Positions 15,738 to 25,386 of a DNA stretch of 32,232 bases are shown piece by piece (the first letter of the stretch is position 1; every line of letters starts with the position of its first letter). The stretch is from Desulfarculus sp. (GTDB taxonomy: Bacteria; Desulfobacterota; Desulfarculia; Desulfarculales; Desulfarculaceae), in NCBI GenBank assembly GCA_016208115.1, contig JACQYR010000035.1:1-32232 (forward strand). Reading direction: 5' to 3'. Both the position numbers and the translations under genes were made by a program. The notes beneath the pieces were generated by a model. It saw only the letters and a list, made by a program, of their open reading frames with translations, searched no databases and was not told the DNA's origin.

Positions 15738-17108
15738 ATGGCTAGCGTGATCTTCGAGGAGCGGCGGGACCAAATCGTCACCAAGGGCGAGGCGCCGTTT
15801 AGGATCAGTTGCGATAAGGAAAGCCTGGCCGGCGCGGTCAGCCAGCGGGCCTGCGTGTTCTGCGGATCGCGGGTGGTGCTCTACCCCATCGCCGACGCCC
15901 TGCACCTGGTACACGGCCCCATCGGCTGCGCGGCCTACACCTGGGACATCCGCGGCGCTTTGTCCTCGGGGCCGGAGCTGCACCGGCTCTCCTTTTCCAC
16001 CGACCTACGCGAGCAGGACGTGATCTTCGGCGGCGAGAAAAAGCTGGAGCGCGCCCTGATCGAGCTCATTGACCGGCACTCCCCCAACGCGGCCTTTGTC
16101 TACTCCACCTGCATCGTGGGGCTGATCGGCGACGACCTGGCCGCGGTGTGCAAGCGGGTGCAGCAGGCCAAGGGCATCCCGGTGATCCCGGTGATGAGCG
16201 AGGGCTTCAAGGGCAACAAGCGCGCTGGCTACGCCGCGGCCTGCCGGGCCATGTTCTCGCTGGTGGGTACTGGCGACACCGCCGGCATCCCGACCCACAG
16301 CGTCAATCTGCTAGGCGACTTCAACCTGGCCGGCGAGATATGGATCATCCGCGACTACCTGGAGCGCATGGGCGTGGGGGTGGTGGCGGGCATAACCGGC
16401 GACGGCCGCGTGGCCGATCTGCAACGCGCCCATGGCGCGGGCCTCAACGTGGTGCAGTGCTCGGGCTCCACCATGGAGCTGGCCAAGATGATGCAGGAAG
16501 CCTTTGGCGTGCCCTTCATCCGCGCCTCCTACTTTGGCGTGGACGACATGGCGGGGGCACTTTACGACATCGCCGCGCACTTCGGCGAGCCGGCGTTGAT
16601 GGAGCGCGCCAAGCAGGTGGTGCGCGAGGAGTTGGCCGTGGTCTATCCCCAGATCATGGAGGCCCGGCGCCGGCTGGCCGGCAAGAAGGTGGCCATCTAC
16701 GTGGGCGGGGCCTTCAAGGCCTTCAGCCTGGTCAAGTCCTTCCGGCTTTTGGGCATGCAGACCGTGCTGGTGGGCTCCCAGACCGGCACAGAGGAAGACT
16801 ACCAGGAGCTGGCGGCCATCACCGACCCGGGCACGGTCATCGTGGACGACGCCAACCCCCTGGAGCTTATGAGCATCCTCAAGGAAAAGGGCGCCGACGT
16901 CTTCGTGGGCGGGGTAAAGGAACGGCCCATCGCTTACAAGCTGGGCATCGGCTTCTGCGACCACAACCACGAGCGCAAGCTGGCCCTGGAGGGCTTCGTG
17001 GGCATAATCAACTTCGCCCGCGAGATCGAGCGCACGGTCCTTAGCCCGGTGTGGAACTTCGTGCCACGCATCGGCGGCGCCCCCCTGGGGGCCAGGAGGG
17101 CGGCATGA
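15738..17108 (+). CDS. nifE: FeMo-cofactor scaffold protein NifE
   Basis: NifE with NifN forms the scaffold on which the NifB product is matured into FeMo-cofactor before delivery to NifDK. The 456-residue product is clearly NifD-like: RACVFCGSR and HGPIGCAAYTWD near residues 37-70, FGGEKKLERALIEL near 98-111, and STCIVGLIGDD near 123-133. It lacks the cofactor-ligand context of NifD (no LHS-D-GPY motif at the C-terminus), which separates the two. The ATG has GGAGGCAACC directly upstream. Its TGA overlaps the nifN ATG by four bases, implying coupled synthesis of the two scaffold subunits. Confidence 0.96.
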   Translation: MASVIFEERRDQIVTKGEAPFRISCDKESLAGAVSQRACVFCGSRVVLYPIADALHLVHGPIGCAAYTWDIRGALSSGPELHRLSFSTDLREQDVIFGGEKKLERALIELIDRHSPNAAFVYSTCIVGLIGDDLAAVCKRVQQAKGIPVIPVMSEGFKGNKRAGYAAACRAMFSLVGTGDTAGIPTHSVNLLGDFNLAGEIWIIRDYLERMGVGVVAGITGDGRVADLQRAHGAGLNVVQCSGSTMELAKMMQEAFGVPFIRASYFGVDDMAGALYDIAAHFGEPALMERAKQVVREELAVVYPQIMEARRRLAGKKVAIYVGGAFKAFSLVKSFRLLGMQTVLVGSQTGTEEDYQELAAITDPGTVIVDDANPLELMSILKEKGADVFVGGVKERPIAYKLGIGFCDHNHERKLALEGFVGIINFAREIERTVLSPVWNFVPRIGGAPLGARRAA

Positions 17109-18475
17109 GCAAGGCGCCGGCCTACGTCTCCACCACCAACGCCTGCAAGGCCTGCATGCCCTTGGGCGCTTGCCTGGCCTTCAAGGGCGTGGAGGGCTGC
17201 GTGCCCTTCCTGCACGGCTCCCAGGGCTGCGCCACCTACATGCGGCGTTATCTCATCAGTCATTACCGCGAGCCCGTGGACATCGCCTCGTCATCCCTGG
17301 GCGAGAAGCAGGCCATCTACGGCGGCGGCCCCAACCTCAAGCAGGGCCTGGTCAACGTCATGAACAAGTACCAGGCCCGGGCCATCGGCGTGGCCACCAC
17401 CTGCCTCACCGAGACCATCGGCGACGACGTGCCCGGCCTGGTGCGCGAGTTCCTGGGCCAGGCCAAGGTGGAGGGCGGCGCGGCGAGCGTGCCGCCGGTG
17501 ATCGCCGTGAGCACCCCCAGTTTCGGCGGCACCCACCTGCAGGGCTTTCACCGGGCGGTGGCCGCCCTGGTGGCGCAACTGGCCACCACGGCTGGCCCAT
17601 CCAACGGCCAAGTAAACCTGCTGCCCGGCCTGGTCAGCCCGGCCGACGCCCGCTACCTCAAGGAGGTGTTGGCCGACTTCGGCCTCACTGGCGTGCTGCT
17701 GCCCGACATCAGTCTGACCCTGGACGGCGTGGCCAAGGCCGAGTACGAGCTGATCCCCGAGGGGGGCACCCCCTTGCGCGACATCGCCGCCATGGGCTCA
17801 GCGGCGGCCACCATCCAATTGGGCTGCTTCGCCATGCCCAACCCCAGCGCCGGCCAGATATTGGCCAGCCGCTTCGGGGTGCCCTTGGTTAGCCTGAATC
17901 TGCCCCTGGGGCTCAGGGCCTCCGATGCCCTGTTCCAATGCCTGGAAAGGCACAGCGGACGGCCGACCCCCGAGCGTCACGCCCGCGAGCGCGGCCAACT
18001 CCTGGACGCCTTCGTGGACGGCCACAAGTACCTGGCCGGGGTCAAGGCCGTGGTCTACGGCGAGGAGGACCTGGCGCTGGGGCTGTGCTCCTTCCTGGCC
18101 GAGGTGGGCGTGCAGGTGGTGCTGGCGGCCAGCGGCGGCGAGTCCCCTGGCCTGGCCCAGGCCGTGGCCGAGGTCTCGGACGGTCTGGCGCCACAGGCCC
18201 CCCTGGTCAGGAGCGGCGTGGATTTCCACCAGATCGGCGAGCAGGCCCGCGCGCTCAAGCCCGACCTGCTCATTGGCAATTCCAAGGGCCAGACCCTGGC
18301 GCGCGAGCTGCGCGTGCCCCTAGTGCGCGTGGGCTTTCCCATCCACGACCGCTTCGGGGCTGGCCGCATCCTTACCCTGGGCTACCGCGGGGCTTTGGCC
18401 CTGCTGGATGGCCTCATCAACACGTTGCTGGAAAAGCGCCAGGCCGACAATCCGGTGGGCTACGGCTATCTATAA
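17105..18475 (+). CDS. nifN: FeMo-cofactor scaffold protein NifN
   Basis: NifN is the NifK-like half of the NifEN scaffold. Starting at the ATGA overlap with nifE gives 456 residues; the frame is open for 54 bases further left, but those codons are inside nifE. Family features are STTNACKACMPLGACLAFKG at the N-terminus, FLHGSQGCATYMRRYL (about 38-53), TTCLTETIGDDVPG (about 99-112) and a C-terminal VRVGFPIHDRFGA. It has no C-terminal NifX extension, unlike some NifN fusions, and no separate nifX follows; the NifX-like domain is on NifB instead. A GGAGGGCGGC site precedes the start. Confidence 0.95.
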   Translation: MSKAPAYVSTTNACKACMPLGACLAFKGVEGCVPFLHGSQGCATYMRRYLISHYREPVDIASSSLGEKQAIYGGGPNLKQGLVNVMNKYQARAIGVATTCLTETIGDDVPGLVREFLGQAKVEGGAASVPPVIAVSTPSFGGTHLQGFHRAVAALVAQLATTAGPSNGQVNLLPGLVSPADARYLKEVLADFGLTGVLLPDISLTLDGVAKAEYELIPEGGTPLRDIAAMGSAAATIQLGCFAMPNPSAGQILASRFGVPLVSLNLPLGLRASDALFQCLERHSGRPTPERHARERGQLLDAFVDGHKYLAGVKAVVYGEEDLALGLCSFLAEVGVQVVLAASGGESPGLAQAVAEVSDGLAPQAPLVRSGVDFHQIGEQARALKPDLLIGNSKGQTLARELRVPLVRVGFPIHDRFGAGRILTLGYRGALALLDGLINTLLEKRQADNPVGYGYL

Positions 18476-18512
18476 CCAATCCACGGACCGGCAATATTAG
18501 GAAGGTGGCATC

Positions 18513-19772
18513 ATGAGCGCCAATCCCCACGCAAACCTTCACCCCTGTTTCAACGCCGAGGTCAAGGGTTCCTGCGGCCGCGTGCACCTGCCGGTGGCCC
18601 CCTTGTGCAACCTGCGCTGCAACTACTGCAACCGCAAGTACGACTGCGCCAACGAGAGCCGCCCCGGCGTCACCTCGGGTCTGCTCACGCCCCATCAGGC
18701 CGTGGAGTATCTAGCGCGGGTGCTGGAGCAGGAGCCGCGCATCACCGTGGCCGGCATCGCCGGGCCGGGCGATCCCCTGGCCAATCCCCAGGCCACCCTG
18801 CAAACCCTACGCCTGGTGCGCCAGCGCTTCCCAGAGCTATTGATCTGCCTGTCCAGCAACGGCCTGGCCCTGCCCGACCACCTGGAAGAGGTCGCGGCCC
18901 TGGCCAGCCACGTCACCCTGACCATCAACGCCGTGGACCCCGAGGTGGGCGCGCGCATCTACGCCTGGGCGCGCCAGGGCAAGGTGGTCTACCGGGGCCG
19001 CGCGGCCGCCGAACTCTTGCTGGAGCGCCAGATGACGGCCCTGGCAGGTCTAAAGGAACGCGGGGTCATGGTCAAGGTCAACACCATCATCATCCCTGGG
19101 GTCAACGACCAGCACGTGGCCCAGGTGGCGGCGCGGGTGTCCGGCCTGGGCGCCGACCTGCACAACCTGATGCCCCTCTACCCCAATACCGATACGCCCT
19201 TCGCCGAGGTGCCCGAACCCGGTGCCCAGCAGATGGATGCCCTGCGCCAGATTTGCGCCGGCCATCTGCCCCAGATGAGCCACTGCACCCGCTGCCGCGC
19301 CGACGCCGTGGGCCTGTTGGGCCAGGACCGTTCTCCCCAGATGCGCGGTTGCCTGACCTCCTGCGGACAACTGCCCGAGCCGGCGCCGGAGGGCCGGCCC
19401 TACGTGGCCGTGGCCAGCCGCGAGGGAGTGCTGGTCAACCTGCACCTGGGCCAGGCCGAGCGCTTCCAGATTTGGGGCCCAACTCCTGACGGCTATGCCC
19501 TGATTGAGGAGCGCCAGGCCCCGGCGCCGGGCGGCGGCGTGGACCGCTGGTACCGTCTGGCTGAGTTGCTGAAGGATTGCCGCGCGGTGCTGGTCAGCGG
19601 GATCGGCGAGACGCCTCGGCTGGCCCTGGAGGAATCAGGCGTCACCACCTTGGAGATGGAGGGCTTCATCGAGCAGGGTCTCAGGACGGTTTACGAGGGG
19701 CTTGATGCCTCGTTGCTCAGGGTGAGGAAGCTCAAGCCCTGCCAGGGCGGCGCCGGCGGGTCCTGCCACTGA
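18513..19772 (+). CDS. nifB: Radical-SAM FeMo-cofactor synthase NifB with NifX-like C-terminal domain
   Basis: NifB uses S-adenosylmethionine radical chemistry to insert carbide and build the 8Fe core (NifB-co). The 419-residue product has the signature CNLRCNYCNRKYDC, in which Cys32, Cys36 and Cys39 ligate the SAM cluster. Upstream HPCFN (Cys12) and later CTRCRADAVGLLGQD are the usual ligands for the other clusters. From about residue 308 a NifX/NafY-type cofactor-binding domain begins (VAVASREGVLVNLHLGQAER), so this is the longer, two-domain form of NifB. It ends with a Cys-containing Gly-rich tail. It is the last gene of the operon, 37 bases after nifN, and faces ureG across a hairpin. Confidence 0.97.
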   Translation: MSANPHANLHPCFNAEVKGSCGRVHLPVAPLCNLRCNYCNRKYDCANESRPGVTSGLLTPHQAVEYLARVLEQEPRITVAGIAGPGDPLANPQATLQTLRLVRQRFPELLICLSSNGLALPDHLEEVAALASHVTLTINAVDPEVGARIYAWARQGKVVYRGRAAAELLLERQMTALAGLKERGVMVKVNTIIIPGVNDQHVAQVAARVSGLGADLHNLMPLYPNTDTPFAEVPEPGAQQMDALRQICAGHLPQMSHCTRCRADAVGLLGQDRSPQMRGCLTSCGQLPEPAPEGRPYVAVASREGVLVNLHLGQAERFQIWGPTPDGYALIEERQAPAPGGGVDRWYRLAELLKDCRAVLVSGIGETPRLALEESGVTTLEMEGFIEQGLRTVYEGLDASLLRVRKLKPCQGGAGGSCH

Positions 19773-19783
19773 GGCGTGAAACA

Positions 19784-19822
19784 GCGCGCGGCCGGGGAAG
19801 CGGCGTCTTCCCGGCCGCGCGC
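19784..19822. terminator. Bidirectional hairpin between nifB and ureG
   Basis: Arms GCGCGCGGCCGGGGAAG (19784-19800) and CTTCCCGGCCGCGCGC (19807-19822) pair fully apart from one bulged G, around a six-base loop. The structure fills the gap between the nifB stop (19770-19772) and the ureG stop (19823-19825). It lacks T-runs but is very stable, and its place between convergent operons strongly suggests a shared terminator. Confidence 0.8.
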
Positions 19823-20446
19823 CTACTCTGCCGCCACGCTCAGCAGGCCTTCCTTGACGATGAAGTCCAGCACCGCCGGTAGGCCCTGGCCGGTCTTGAG
19901 GTTGGTGAAGACAAAGGGCCGCCGGCCCCGCATGAGCCGGGCGTCGCGTTCCATCACCTCCAGGGAGGCGCCCACCAGCGGGGCCAGGTCAATCTTGTTG
20001 ATGACCAGGAGATCGCTCTTGGTGATGCCCGGCCCGCCCTTGCGCGGTATTTTGTCGCCGGCGGCCACGTCAATGACATAGATGGCCAGGTCGGCCAGCT
20101 CGGGGCTGAAGGTGGCGCTCAGGTTGTCACCGCCGCTCTCGATGACCACCAGGTCCAGGCCGGGGAAGCGCGCACACAAATCCTCCACCGCCGCCAGGTT
20201 CATGGAGGCGTCCTCGCGGATGGCGGTGTGGGGGCAGCCTCCCGTCTCCACGCCCAGGATGCGCTCGGCCGGCAGGGCCTGGGCCCGCACCAAAAACTCG
20301 GCGTCCTCTCGGGTGTAGATGTCGTTGGTGACCACCGCCAATTGGCAGCGATCGCGCAGCTTCAGGCAAATGGCCTCGATGAGCGCGGTCTTGCCCGAGC
20401 CCACCGGCCCACCCACGCCCAGGCGCAGGGGTGCTGGCTTGTTCAT
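19823..20446 (-). CDS. ureG: Urease accessory GTPase UreG
   Basis: UreG is a SIMIBI-class GTPase that powers nickel delivery to apo-urease in the UreD-UreF-UreG complex. From the ATG at 20446 it has 207 residues, the normal length; GGAGG nine bases upstream supports this start, whereas the open frame continuing far upstream only overlaps ureF. Visible motifs are the P-loop [11 protein letters not shown], the invariant metal-binding [18 protein letters not shown] with its Cys-Pro-His, [11 protein letters not shown], and the guanine-specificity motif NKIDLAP. It is the last gene of the urea operon. The gene looks intact. Confidence 0.97.
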   Translation of the reverse strand: MNKPAPLRLGVGGPVGSGKTALIEAICLKLRDRCQLAVVTNDIYTREDAEFLVRAQALPAERILGVETGGCPHTAIREDASMNLAAVEDLCARFPGLDLVVIESGGDNLSATFSPELADLAIYVIDVAAGDKIPRKGGPGITKSDLLVINKIDLAPLVGASLEVMERDARLMRGRRPFVFTNLKTGQGLPAVLDFIVKEGLLSVAAE

Positions 20447-20484
20447 GTGTGCCTCCGGTTCTAGCTCCAGTGCCGGCGCTTCGC

Positions 20485-21198
20485 TCAGGAGCGAAAGAGC
20501 CTGGTGCGCTGGGTTTCGTGCAAGGCGCTGGCCATGGCCAGGCCCGGCGCCATATAGCCGATCTCGCCGTCCTCCAGGGACAGCCCCACCGACAGGGCCT
20601 GGGGAATGGCCTGGCAGGCGCGGAACAAGAGGCGCTGGCCGGCGGTCTGGCCCAGGGGCACCAGTTTGAGGGCCGCGCTCACCAGGCCCTCGGCCAGGCT
20701 CCACAGATAACCGGCGCATGCCTGGTCCCGACCTATGCCCCCTTGCACGGCGGCCAGGGCGAACATGGCCGCTAGGCTGGCCTGGCCGCGCCCGCTCCAG
20801 GTTTTGGCCTCGGCCAGGCCCAACTCGGCCAGCAGGCGGGCCAGGGCCTGGCCCATGTTCAGCTCGGCGGCCTGCATCTCCGCTGATTCGCGGCTGGCCA
20901 GCAAAAAGGCATTCCAACGTCGAACCCCAGGCTGGCTGCCATCCCGCCAGGCCTGGTGCAGACGAACCATCACCGGCACCTCCAGATAGGTCCAGGAAAA
21001 GCGCAAAAGCCCCATAAGCCACTGGCCGGCGTCTTCCTCTCCGCTGACCCAGCCCGCCTCCACGGCCCACTCCAGGCCCTGGGAATAGCTGTAGGCGCCG
21101 ATGGGCAGGGCGGGACTGCACAGGCGCAGCAGTTGCAAGCAAGCGCCCAGGTCGCCGGTCGGCTCACTGTCTCGCGACTGGCGCCCCCTAGGTCCCAT
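20485..21198 (-). CDS. ureF: Urease accessory protein UreF
   Basis: UreF joins UreD and UreG and acts as a checkpoint for GTP-dependent nickel insertion. I place the start at the ATG at 21198, giving 237 residues; the frame is open further up, but that part is Pro/Arg-rich and overlaps ureE. The helical core begins [20 protein letters not shown], the family signature. It continues with [16 protein letters not shown] and ends with [16 protein letters not shown], matching the conserved C-terminal tail that contacts UreG. The start overlaps the end of ureE by 11 bases and has no clear ribosome-binding site, so translation is probably coupled. Confidence 0.92.
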   Translation of the reverse strand: MGPRGRQSRDSEPTGDLGACLQLLRLCSPALPIGAYSYSQGLEWAVEAGWVSGEEDAGQWLMGLLRFSWTYLEVPVMVRLHQAWRDGSQPGVRRWNAFLLASRESAEMQAAELNMGQALARLLAELGLAEAKTWSGRGQASLAAMFALAAVQGGIGRDQACAGYLWSLAEGLVSAALKLVPLGQTAGQRLLFRACQAIPQALSVGLSLEDGEIGYMAPGLAMASALHETQRTRLFRS

Positions 21199-21643
21199 GC
21201 TGATGACCGCCGCCGTGACCGTGGTAGGCCCCGGCCTCGGGCTCGAAGGCGGCGCTGATGGCCTGGGGCTCCAGGCCCAGGCCGCGCAGCATCTCATCCA
21301 GCACGTGGTCGCGCTGATACATCACCCCTTGCGCGATAATCTGCACCGCCGCGTGGCGGTTGCCCAAGTGATAACAGGCCCTGGCCAATTGCAAGCCGTC
21401 GGCGCAAGGCGCCAGGGACAGATCCTCCAGGGCCGCCTGCACCCGCACCACCTGGCCCTGGGCGCTGGCCAGCCGGTCGCCGTCGCGCAGCCTGGTGCCC
21501 CGGGGCAACAAGAGCGCCGCCGGCCGGCTGTCTTCCAGGAGTACCCGCTGGCGGCTGTGCTGGCGCTCTTCCCAGGTCAGGCAGAGGGTGGCCTGGGGCG
21601 TCGCCTCGTCCGTGGCCGCCAGCCTGGTGGTGATCTCCAACAC
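21188..21643 (-). CDS. ureE: Urease accessory nickel chaperone UreE
   Basis: UreE is a dimeric metallochaperone that passes nickel to UreG. The best start is the GTG at 21643 (product MLEITTRLAATDEATPQATL), because TAGGAGGCGCC stands just before it; the frame is open to 22057 but that region is the 3' end of ureC. The 151-residue product has the N-terminal peptide-binding domain (LTWEERQHSRQRVLLEDSRP) and then the metal-binding domain with CYHLGNRHAAVQI, whose His corresponds to the conserved interfacial nickel ligand. It ends in a His-rich tail, [12 protein letters not shown]. It starts 12 bases after the end of ureC. Confidence 0.94.
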   Translation of the reverse strand: MLEITTRLAATDEATPQATLCLTWEERQHSRQRVLLEDSRPAALLLPRGTRLRDGDRLASAQGQVVRVQAALEDLSLAPCADGLQLARACYHLGNRHAAVQIIAQGVMYQRDHVLDEMLRGLGLEPQAISAAFEPEAGAYHGHGGGHQHGT

Positions 21644-21654
21644 GGTGGCGCCTC

Positions 21655-23355
21655 CTAGAAAAGAAAGTAGCGCTGGGCCAGGGGCAGGACCGCCGCTGGC
21701 TGGCAGGTCAAGAGTTCGCCGTCGGCCCGCACCTGGTAGGTCTGGGGGTCCACCTCGATGACCGGCAGGTAGGCGTTGTGGATCAGGTCGGTCTTGCGCA
21801 GGGCGCGGGTGCCTTGCACCGCCGCCAGCCGCCGCCGCAGGCCCAGCCGCTGGCCGATGCCGGCGGCCAGGGCGGCCTGCGACACGAAGGTCAGGCAGGT
21901 GGCGGCCAAGGCCCCGCCCAGGGCGCCGAACATGGGCCGGTAGTGCACCGGCTGGGGCGTGGGGATGGAGGCGTTGGCGTCGCCCATGGGCGCGGCCACG
22001 ATCATGCCGCCCTTGATGACCAAGGCCGGCTTTACCCCGAAAAAAGCCGGTTTCCACAGCACGATGTCGGCCAGCTTGCCCGGCTCCAGGGAGCCCACCT
22101 CACCGGCGATGCCGTGGGTGAGGGCCGGGTTGATGGTGAATTTGGCCAGGTAGCGCTTGACCCTGAAGTTGTCGCGGCCCTCGCCGTCAGGGGCCAGGGG
22201 GCCGCGCTGGGTCTTCATCTTGTGGGCGGTCTGCCAGGTGCGGATGATGACCTCGCCCACCCGGCCCATGGCCTGGGAGTCGGAGGAGATCATGCTGAAG
22301 GCCCCCAGGTCGTGCAGGATGTCCTCGGCGGCGATGGTCTCGCGCCGGATGCGGCTCTCGGCAAAGGCCACGTCCTCGGCGATGCCCGGGTCCAGGTGGT
22401 GGCAGACCATGAGCATGTCCAGGTGCTCGTCTACGGTGTTGACCGTGTAGGGGCGCGTGGGGTTGGTGGAGCTGGGCAGCACGTTGGCCTGTCCGCAGGC
22501 CTTGATGATGTCCGGGGCGTGGCCGCCGCCGGCGCCCTCGGTGTGGTAGGCGTGGATGGCGCGGCCCTTGAAGGCGGCCAGGGTATCCTCCACGAAACCC
22601 GACTCGTTGAGCGTGTCGGTATGGATGGCCACTTGCACGTCATATTGCTCGGCCACGTTAAGGCAGTTATCTATGGCCGCCGGCGTGGTGCCCCAGTCCT
22701 CGTGCAGTTTAAGCCCCATGGCCCCGGCCTGGATCTGCTCGGCCAAGGGACCGGGCAGGCTGGCGTTGCCCTTGCCCAAAAAGCCCAGGTTGACCGGCAG
22801 GGCCTCGGCGGCCTCAAGCATGCGCGCCAGGTGCCAGGGGCCGGGGGTGCAGGTGGTGGCGTTGGTGCCGGCGGCCGGGCCGGTGCCCCCGCCGATCATG
22901 GTGGTCACCCCGGACATCAGGGCCTCTTCCACCTGCTGCGGGCAGATGAAATGGATGTGCGCGTCTATGCCTCCCGGCGTGGCGATGAGCCCCTCGCCGG
23001 CGATGATCTCGGTGCCGGCCCCGATGACCAGGGTCACCCCCGGCTGCACGTCGGGGTTGCCGGCCTTGCCCAGGCCGGCGATGCGTCCGTCCTTGATGCC
23101 TATGTCGGCCTTGACGATGCCCCAGTGATCCAGGACCAGGGCATTGGTGATGACCGTGTCCATGGCCACCAGGCAGCCGGCCTGGCCCTGGCCCATGCCG
23201 TCGCGGATCACCTTGCCTCCGCCGAACTTGACCTCCTCGCCGTATACGGTGCGGTCCTCCTCCACCTCCACGATAAGGCCCGTGTCGGCCAGGCGCACGC
23301 GGTCGCCGGTGGTGGGGCCGTACATCTCGGCGTAGGCCTGGCGGGTGATCTTCAT
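21655..23355 (-). CDS. ureC: Urease alpha subunit (catalytic)
   Basis: UreC carries the di-nickel centre that hydrolyses urea to ammonia and carbamate. At 566 residues it has full length. Active-site residues can be traced: His133 and His135 (GIDAHIHF), the carbamylated Lys216 ([12 protein letters not shown]), His245 ([10 protein letters not shown]), His271 ([15 protein letters not shown]), the mobile-flap Cys318 with catalytic His319 (LMVCHHLD), and the later Asp in SSDSQAMGR. It begins [20 protein letters not shown], typical of the family. Its ATG overlaps the ureB stop by four bases. Nothing suggests damage, so the enzyme should be active if nickel is supplied. Confidence 0.98.
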   Translation of the reverse strand: MKITRQAYAEMYGPTTGDRVRLADTGLIVEVEEDRTVYGEEVKFGGGKVIRDGMGQGQAGCLVAMDTVITNALVLDHWGIVKADIGIKDGRIAGLGKAGNPDVQPGVTLVIGAGTEIIAGEGLIATPGGIDAHIHFICPQQVEEALMSGVTTMIGGGTGPAAGTNATTCTPGPWHLARMLEAAEALPVNLGFLGKGNASLPGPLAEQIQAGAMGLKLHEDWGTTPAAIDNCLNVAEQYDVQVAIHTDTLNESGFVEDTLAAFKGRAIHAYHTEGAGGGHAPDIIKACGQANVLPSSTNPTRPYTVNTVDEHLDMLMVCHHLDPGIAEDVAFAESRIRRETIAAEDILHDLGAFSMISSDSQAMGRVGEVIIRTWQTAHKMKTQRGPLAPDGEGRDNFRVKRYLAKFTINPALTHGIAGEVGSLEPGKLADIVLWKPAFFGVKPALVIKGGMIVAAPMGDANASIPTPQPVHYRPMFGALGGALAATCLTFVSQAALAAGIGQRLGLRRRLAAVQGTRALRKTDLIHNAYLPVIEVDPQTYQVRADGELLTCQPAAVLPLAQRYFLF

Positions 23356-23678
23356 GACGCATCCTCCCCGCCGGGCAGGGGGCCCATGACCTGGCCCCGG
23401 AAACCCCAGACCTGGCGGGCGCCGGCATAGGCCACCAGCTCCACCTGGCGGCGCTGACCGGGCTCGAAGCGCATGGCCGTGCCGGCGGGGATGTTCAGCC
23501 GTTGGCCCAGGGCCGCGGCGCGGTCGAATTGCAGGGCCGGGTTGGTCTCGTGGAAGTGATAGTGCGAGCCCACCTGGATGGGCCGGTCGCCGCTGTTGGC
23601 CACCGTGAGCGCCAAAGTGGGGCGGTGCGCGTTCAACACTATGTCGCCCGGGGCGGTGATGATCTCTCCGGGAAGCAT
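23352..23678 (-). CDS. ureB: Urease beta subunit
   Basis: UreB is a structural subunit of the bacterial three-chain urease. The 108-residue product begins [20 protein letters not shown] and has the core [20 protein letters not shown], with [20 protein letters not shown] and the [13 protein letters not shown] strand after it. It shares an ATGA overlap with ureC and starts 15 bases after ureA ends. Length and sequence are standard; separate UreA and UreB chains are the usual bacterial arrangement rather than the fused Helicobacter form. Confidence 0.97.
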   Translation of the reverse strand: MLPGEIITAPGDIVLNAHRPTLALTVANSGDRPIQVGSHYHFHETNPALQFDRAAALGQRLNIPAGTAMRFEPGQRRQVELVAYAGARQVWGFRGQVMGPLPGGEDAS

Positions 23679-23693
23679 GCTTGGCTCCTGGTC

Positions 23694-23996
<303 letters not shown>

Positions 23997-24029
23997 GCCC
24001 GGCTCCTTTCAGCAGGGGGTCGTAGATGC

Positions 24030-24887
24030 CTATTGTCCCCAGACCCGCGGCGGGCAGGCCGCCTGGCCGGCCACCGCCGGGCGGAGGACCTCCCAGGTCC
24101 GCAGGAAACAGCCTCGCGCCGCCTCGGCCTCCCAGCCCAGGTAGCGGCAGGCCAAGAGCCCGCTGACCAGGGTGGCGGCGAAACGGCCGGGTAGGCCCGC
24201 CGCCGCCACGGCGGCCCGCACCTGGGCCAACACCTCGGCATTGCCTCCGGTGGCCAGCATGGTGCCGCTGACCAAAAAGCCGCCCAGGCCCCAGGGGGCG
24301 GCCAGGGCCGGGCTACCGCCCTGATAGCGGCCCCGCTCCAGCAAGAGGGGCTGGCCCTCGCGCCAGACCTCCAGGTCTTGGCGCACCTGGCCGGCCCTAA
24401 AGGCCTGCCCCGCCGCCGGCAGGCCCAGGCAAACCATCTCCCAGCCCAGGAAGGCCGCGCCCTGGGCCAGGTCCACGCGAGTGCGCAGATGGGCGCGGGC
24501 CTGGTCGTAGATTATGGTCTCCAGGGGCAGCCACTCCAGGACCGCGCCCGTGGCCACCGCCAAGTTTTGCTCCACCAAGGCCTGGGGCCCATGGCTGCGG
24601 TAGAGCTTGCCGGCGGCGGGGGTGGTGAGCAAGGCCTGCGCATCCTTCCCTAGGCTGACCGACACCTTGAGGCAGTCGCCAGCCACCACGCCCCCCGGCG
24701 GATGCAGGATGTAGAGGTGGCAGCCCATCTCCCCCTGGGGGTAGAAGGGGCGCTGCACCATAAGGGGGCCGTGGTGACGGTTCCGGCACAGGACCGTGCG
24801 GCCCTCTTGCTGGCGCAGCTCCAGTTCCAGGCTGGCGCCCCAACCCTCTCCCTCGGGCATGGCCAATATGGTATTGCCCTGACGCAT
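24030..24887 (-). CDS. ureD: Urease accessory protein UreD (UreH)
   Basis: UreD is the accessory protein that docks onto apo-urease and provides the tunnel through which nickel passes from UreG and UreF. The 285-residue product shows the family's beta-rich pattern: [20 protein letters not shown] near residues 40-59, the strongly conserved [14 protein letters not shown] near 61-74, and [13 protein letters not shown] near 86-98. [20 protein letters not shown] (about 118-137) comes next. The start at 24887 lies nine bases after the urtE remnant and has no obvious ribosome-binding site. Placing ureD before ureABC is a common urease layout. Confidence 0.93.
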   Translation of the reverse strand: MRQGNTILAMPEGEGWGASLELELRQQEGRTVLCRNRHHGPLMVQRPFYPQGEMGCHLYILHPPGGVVAGDCLKVSVSLGKDAQALLTTPAAGKLYRSHGPQALVEQNLAVATGAVLEWLPLETIIYDQARAHLRTRVDLAQGAAFLGWEMVCLGLPAAGQAFRAGQVRQDLEVWREGQPLLLERGRYQGGSPALAAPWGLGGFLVSGTMLATGGNAEVLAQVRAAVAAAGLPGRFAATLVSGLLACRYLGWEAEAARGCFLRTWEVLRPAVAGQAACPPRVWGQ

Positions 24888-24896
24888 GCCGGCGGT

Positions 24897-25384
24897 TCAA
24901 ACGCTCAAGTGCTGGCTGACCATCTCTTGGCTCAGCGCCTCGATGGCCCCCGAGGTGACCACCCTCCCCTTGTCCATGAGGCAAAAGCTCTCGGCCACCC
25001 GGCGGGCAAAGGCCAGCTTCTGCTCCACCAACAAAACCCCGATGCCGGCCTCGCGGGTCAAGCGCCTGATGATCTCGCCGATCTCGCGCACGATGTTGGG
25101 CTGGATGCCCTCGGTGGGCTCGTCCAGGATCAACAGCCGAGGCTCGCACGCCAGGGCGCGGCCTATGGCCAGTTGCTGCTGCTGACCGCCGGAGAGGTCG
25201 CCGCCCCGGCGGTGCAGCATGCTCTTTAGCACCGGGAAAAGCTCGAAGATGGCCGGCGGGATGCCCGCCCCGGACCGGAGCCCCACCCGCAGGTTCTCCT
25301 CCACGCTGAGCAGAGGGAATATCTCGCGGCCCTGGGGAACGTAACCGATACCCAGGCGGGCGCGGTCCGAGGCCGCGCAAGCAT
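24897..25384 (-). pseudogene. urtE: Truncated urea ABC transporter ATPase UrtE lacking Walker A
   Basis: UrtE is one of two ATPases of the UrtABCDE urea importer and is normally about 230 residues. Here recognisable UrtE sequence begins only at DRARLGIGYVPQGREIF (from about 25367). It continues through the signature LSGGQQQQLAIGRAL and Walker B RLLILDEPTEGIQPN to the C-terminus at 24897. The first 80 or so residues, including the Walker A P-loop, are missing. urtD stops at 25387, so there is no room for them. An ATG at 25384-25382 (CCATGCTT) could be the original start, but it is out of frame with the remnant. The longest product in frame starts at a GTG inside the fold (25304, 135 residues). 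A working ATPase is not expected from this copy; an assembly deletion is the alternative. Confidence 0.85.
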
Positions 25385-25386
25385 GG

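Noticed and set aside
19823-21142. A 439-residue fused UreF/UreG-like reading frame
   Set aside because: The upstream part is an out-of-frame reading of ureF; the ribosome-binding site and homology place the ureG start at 20446.
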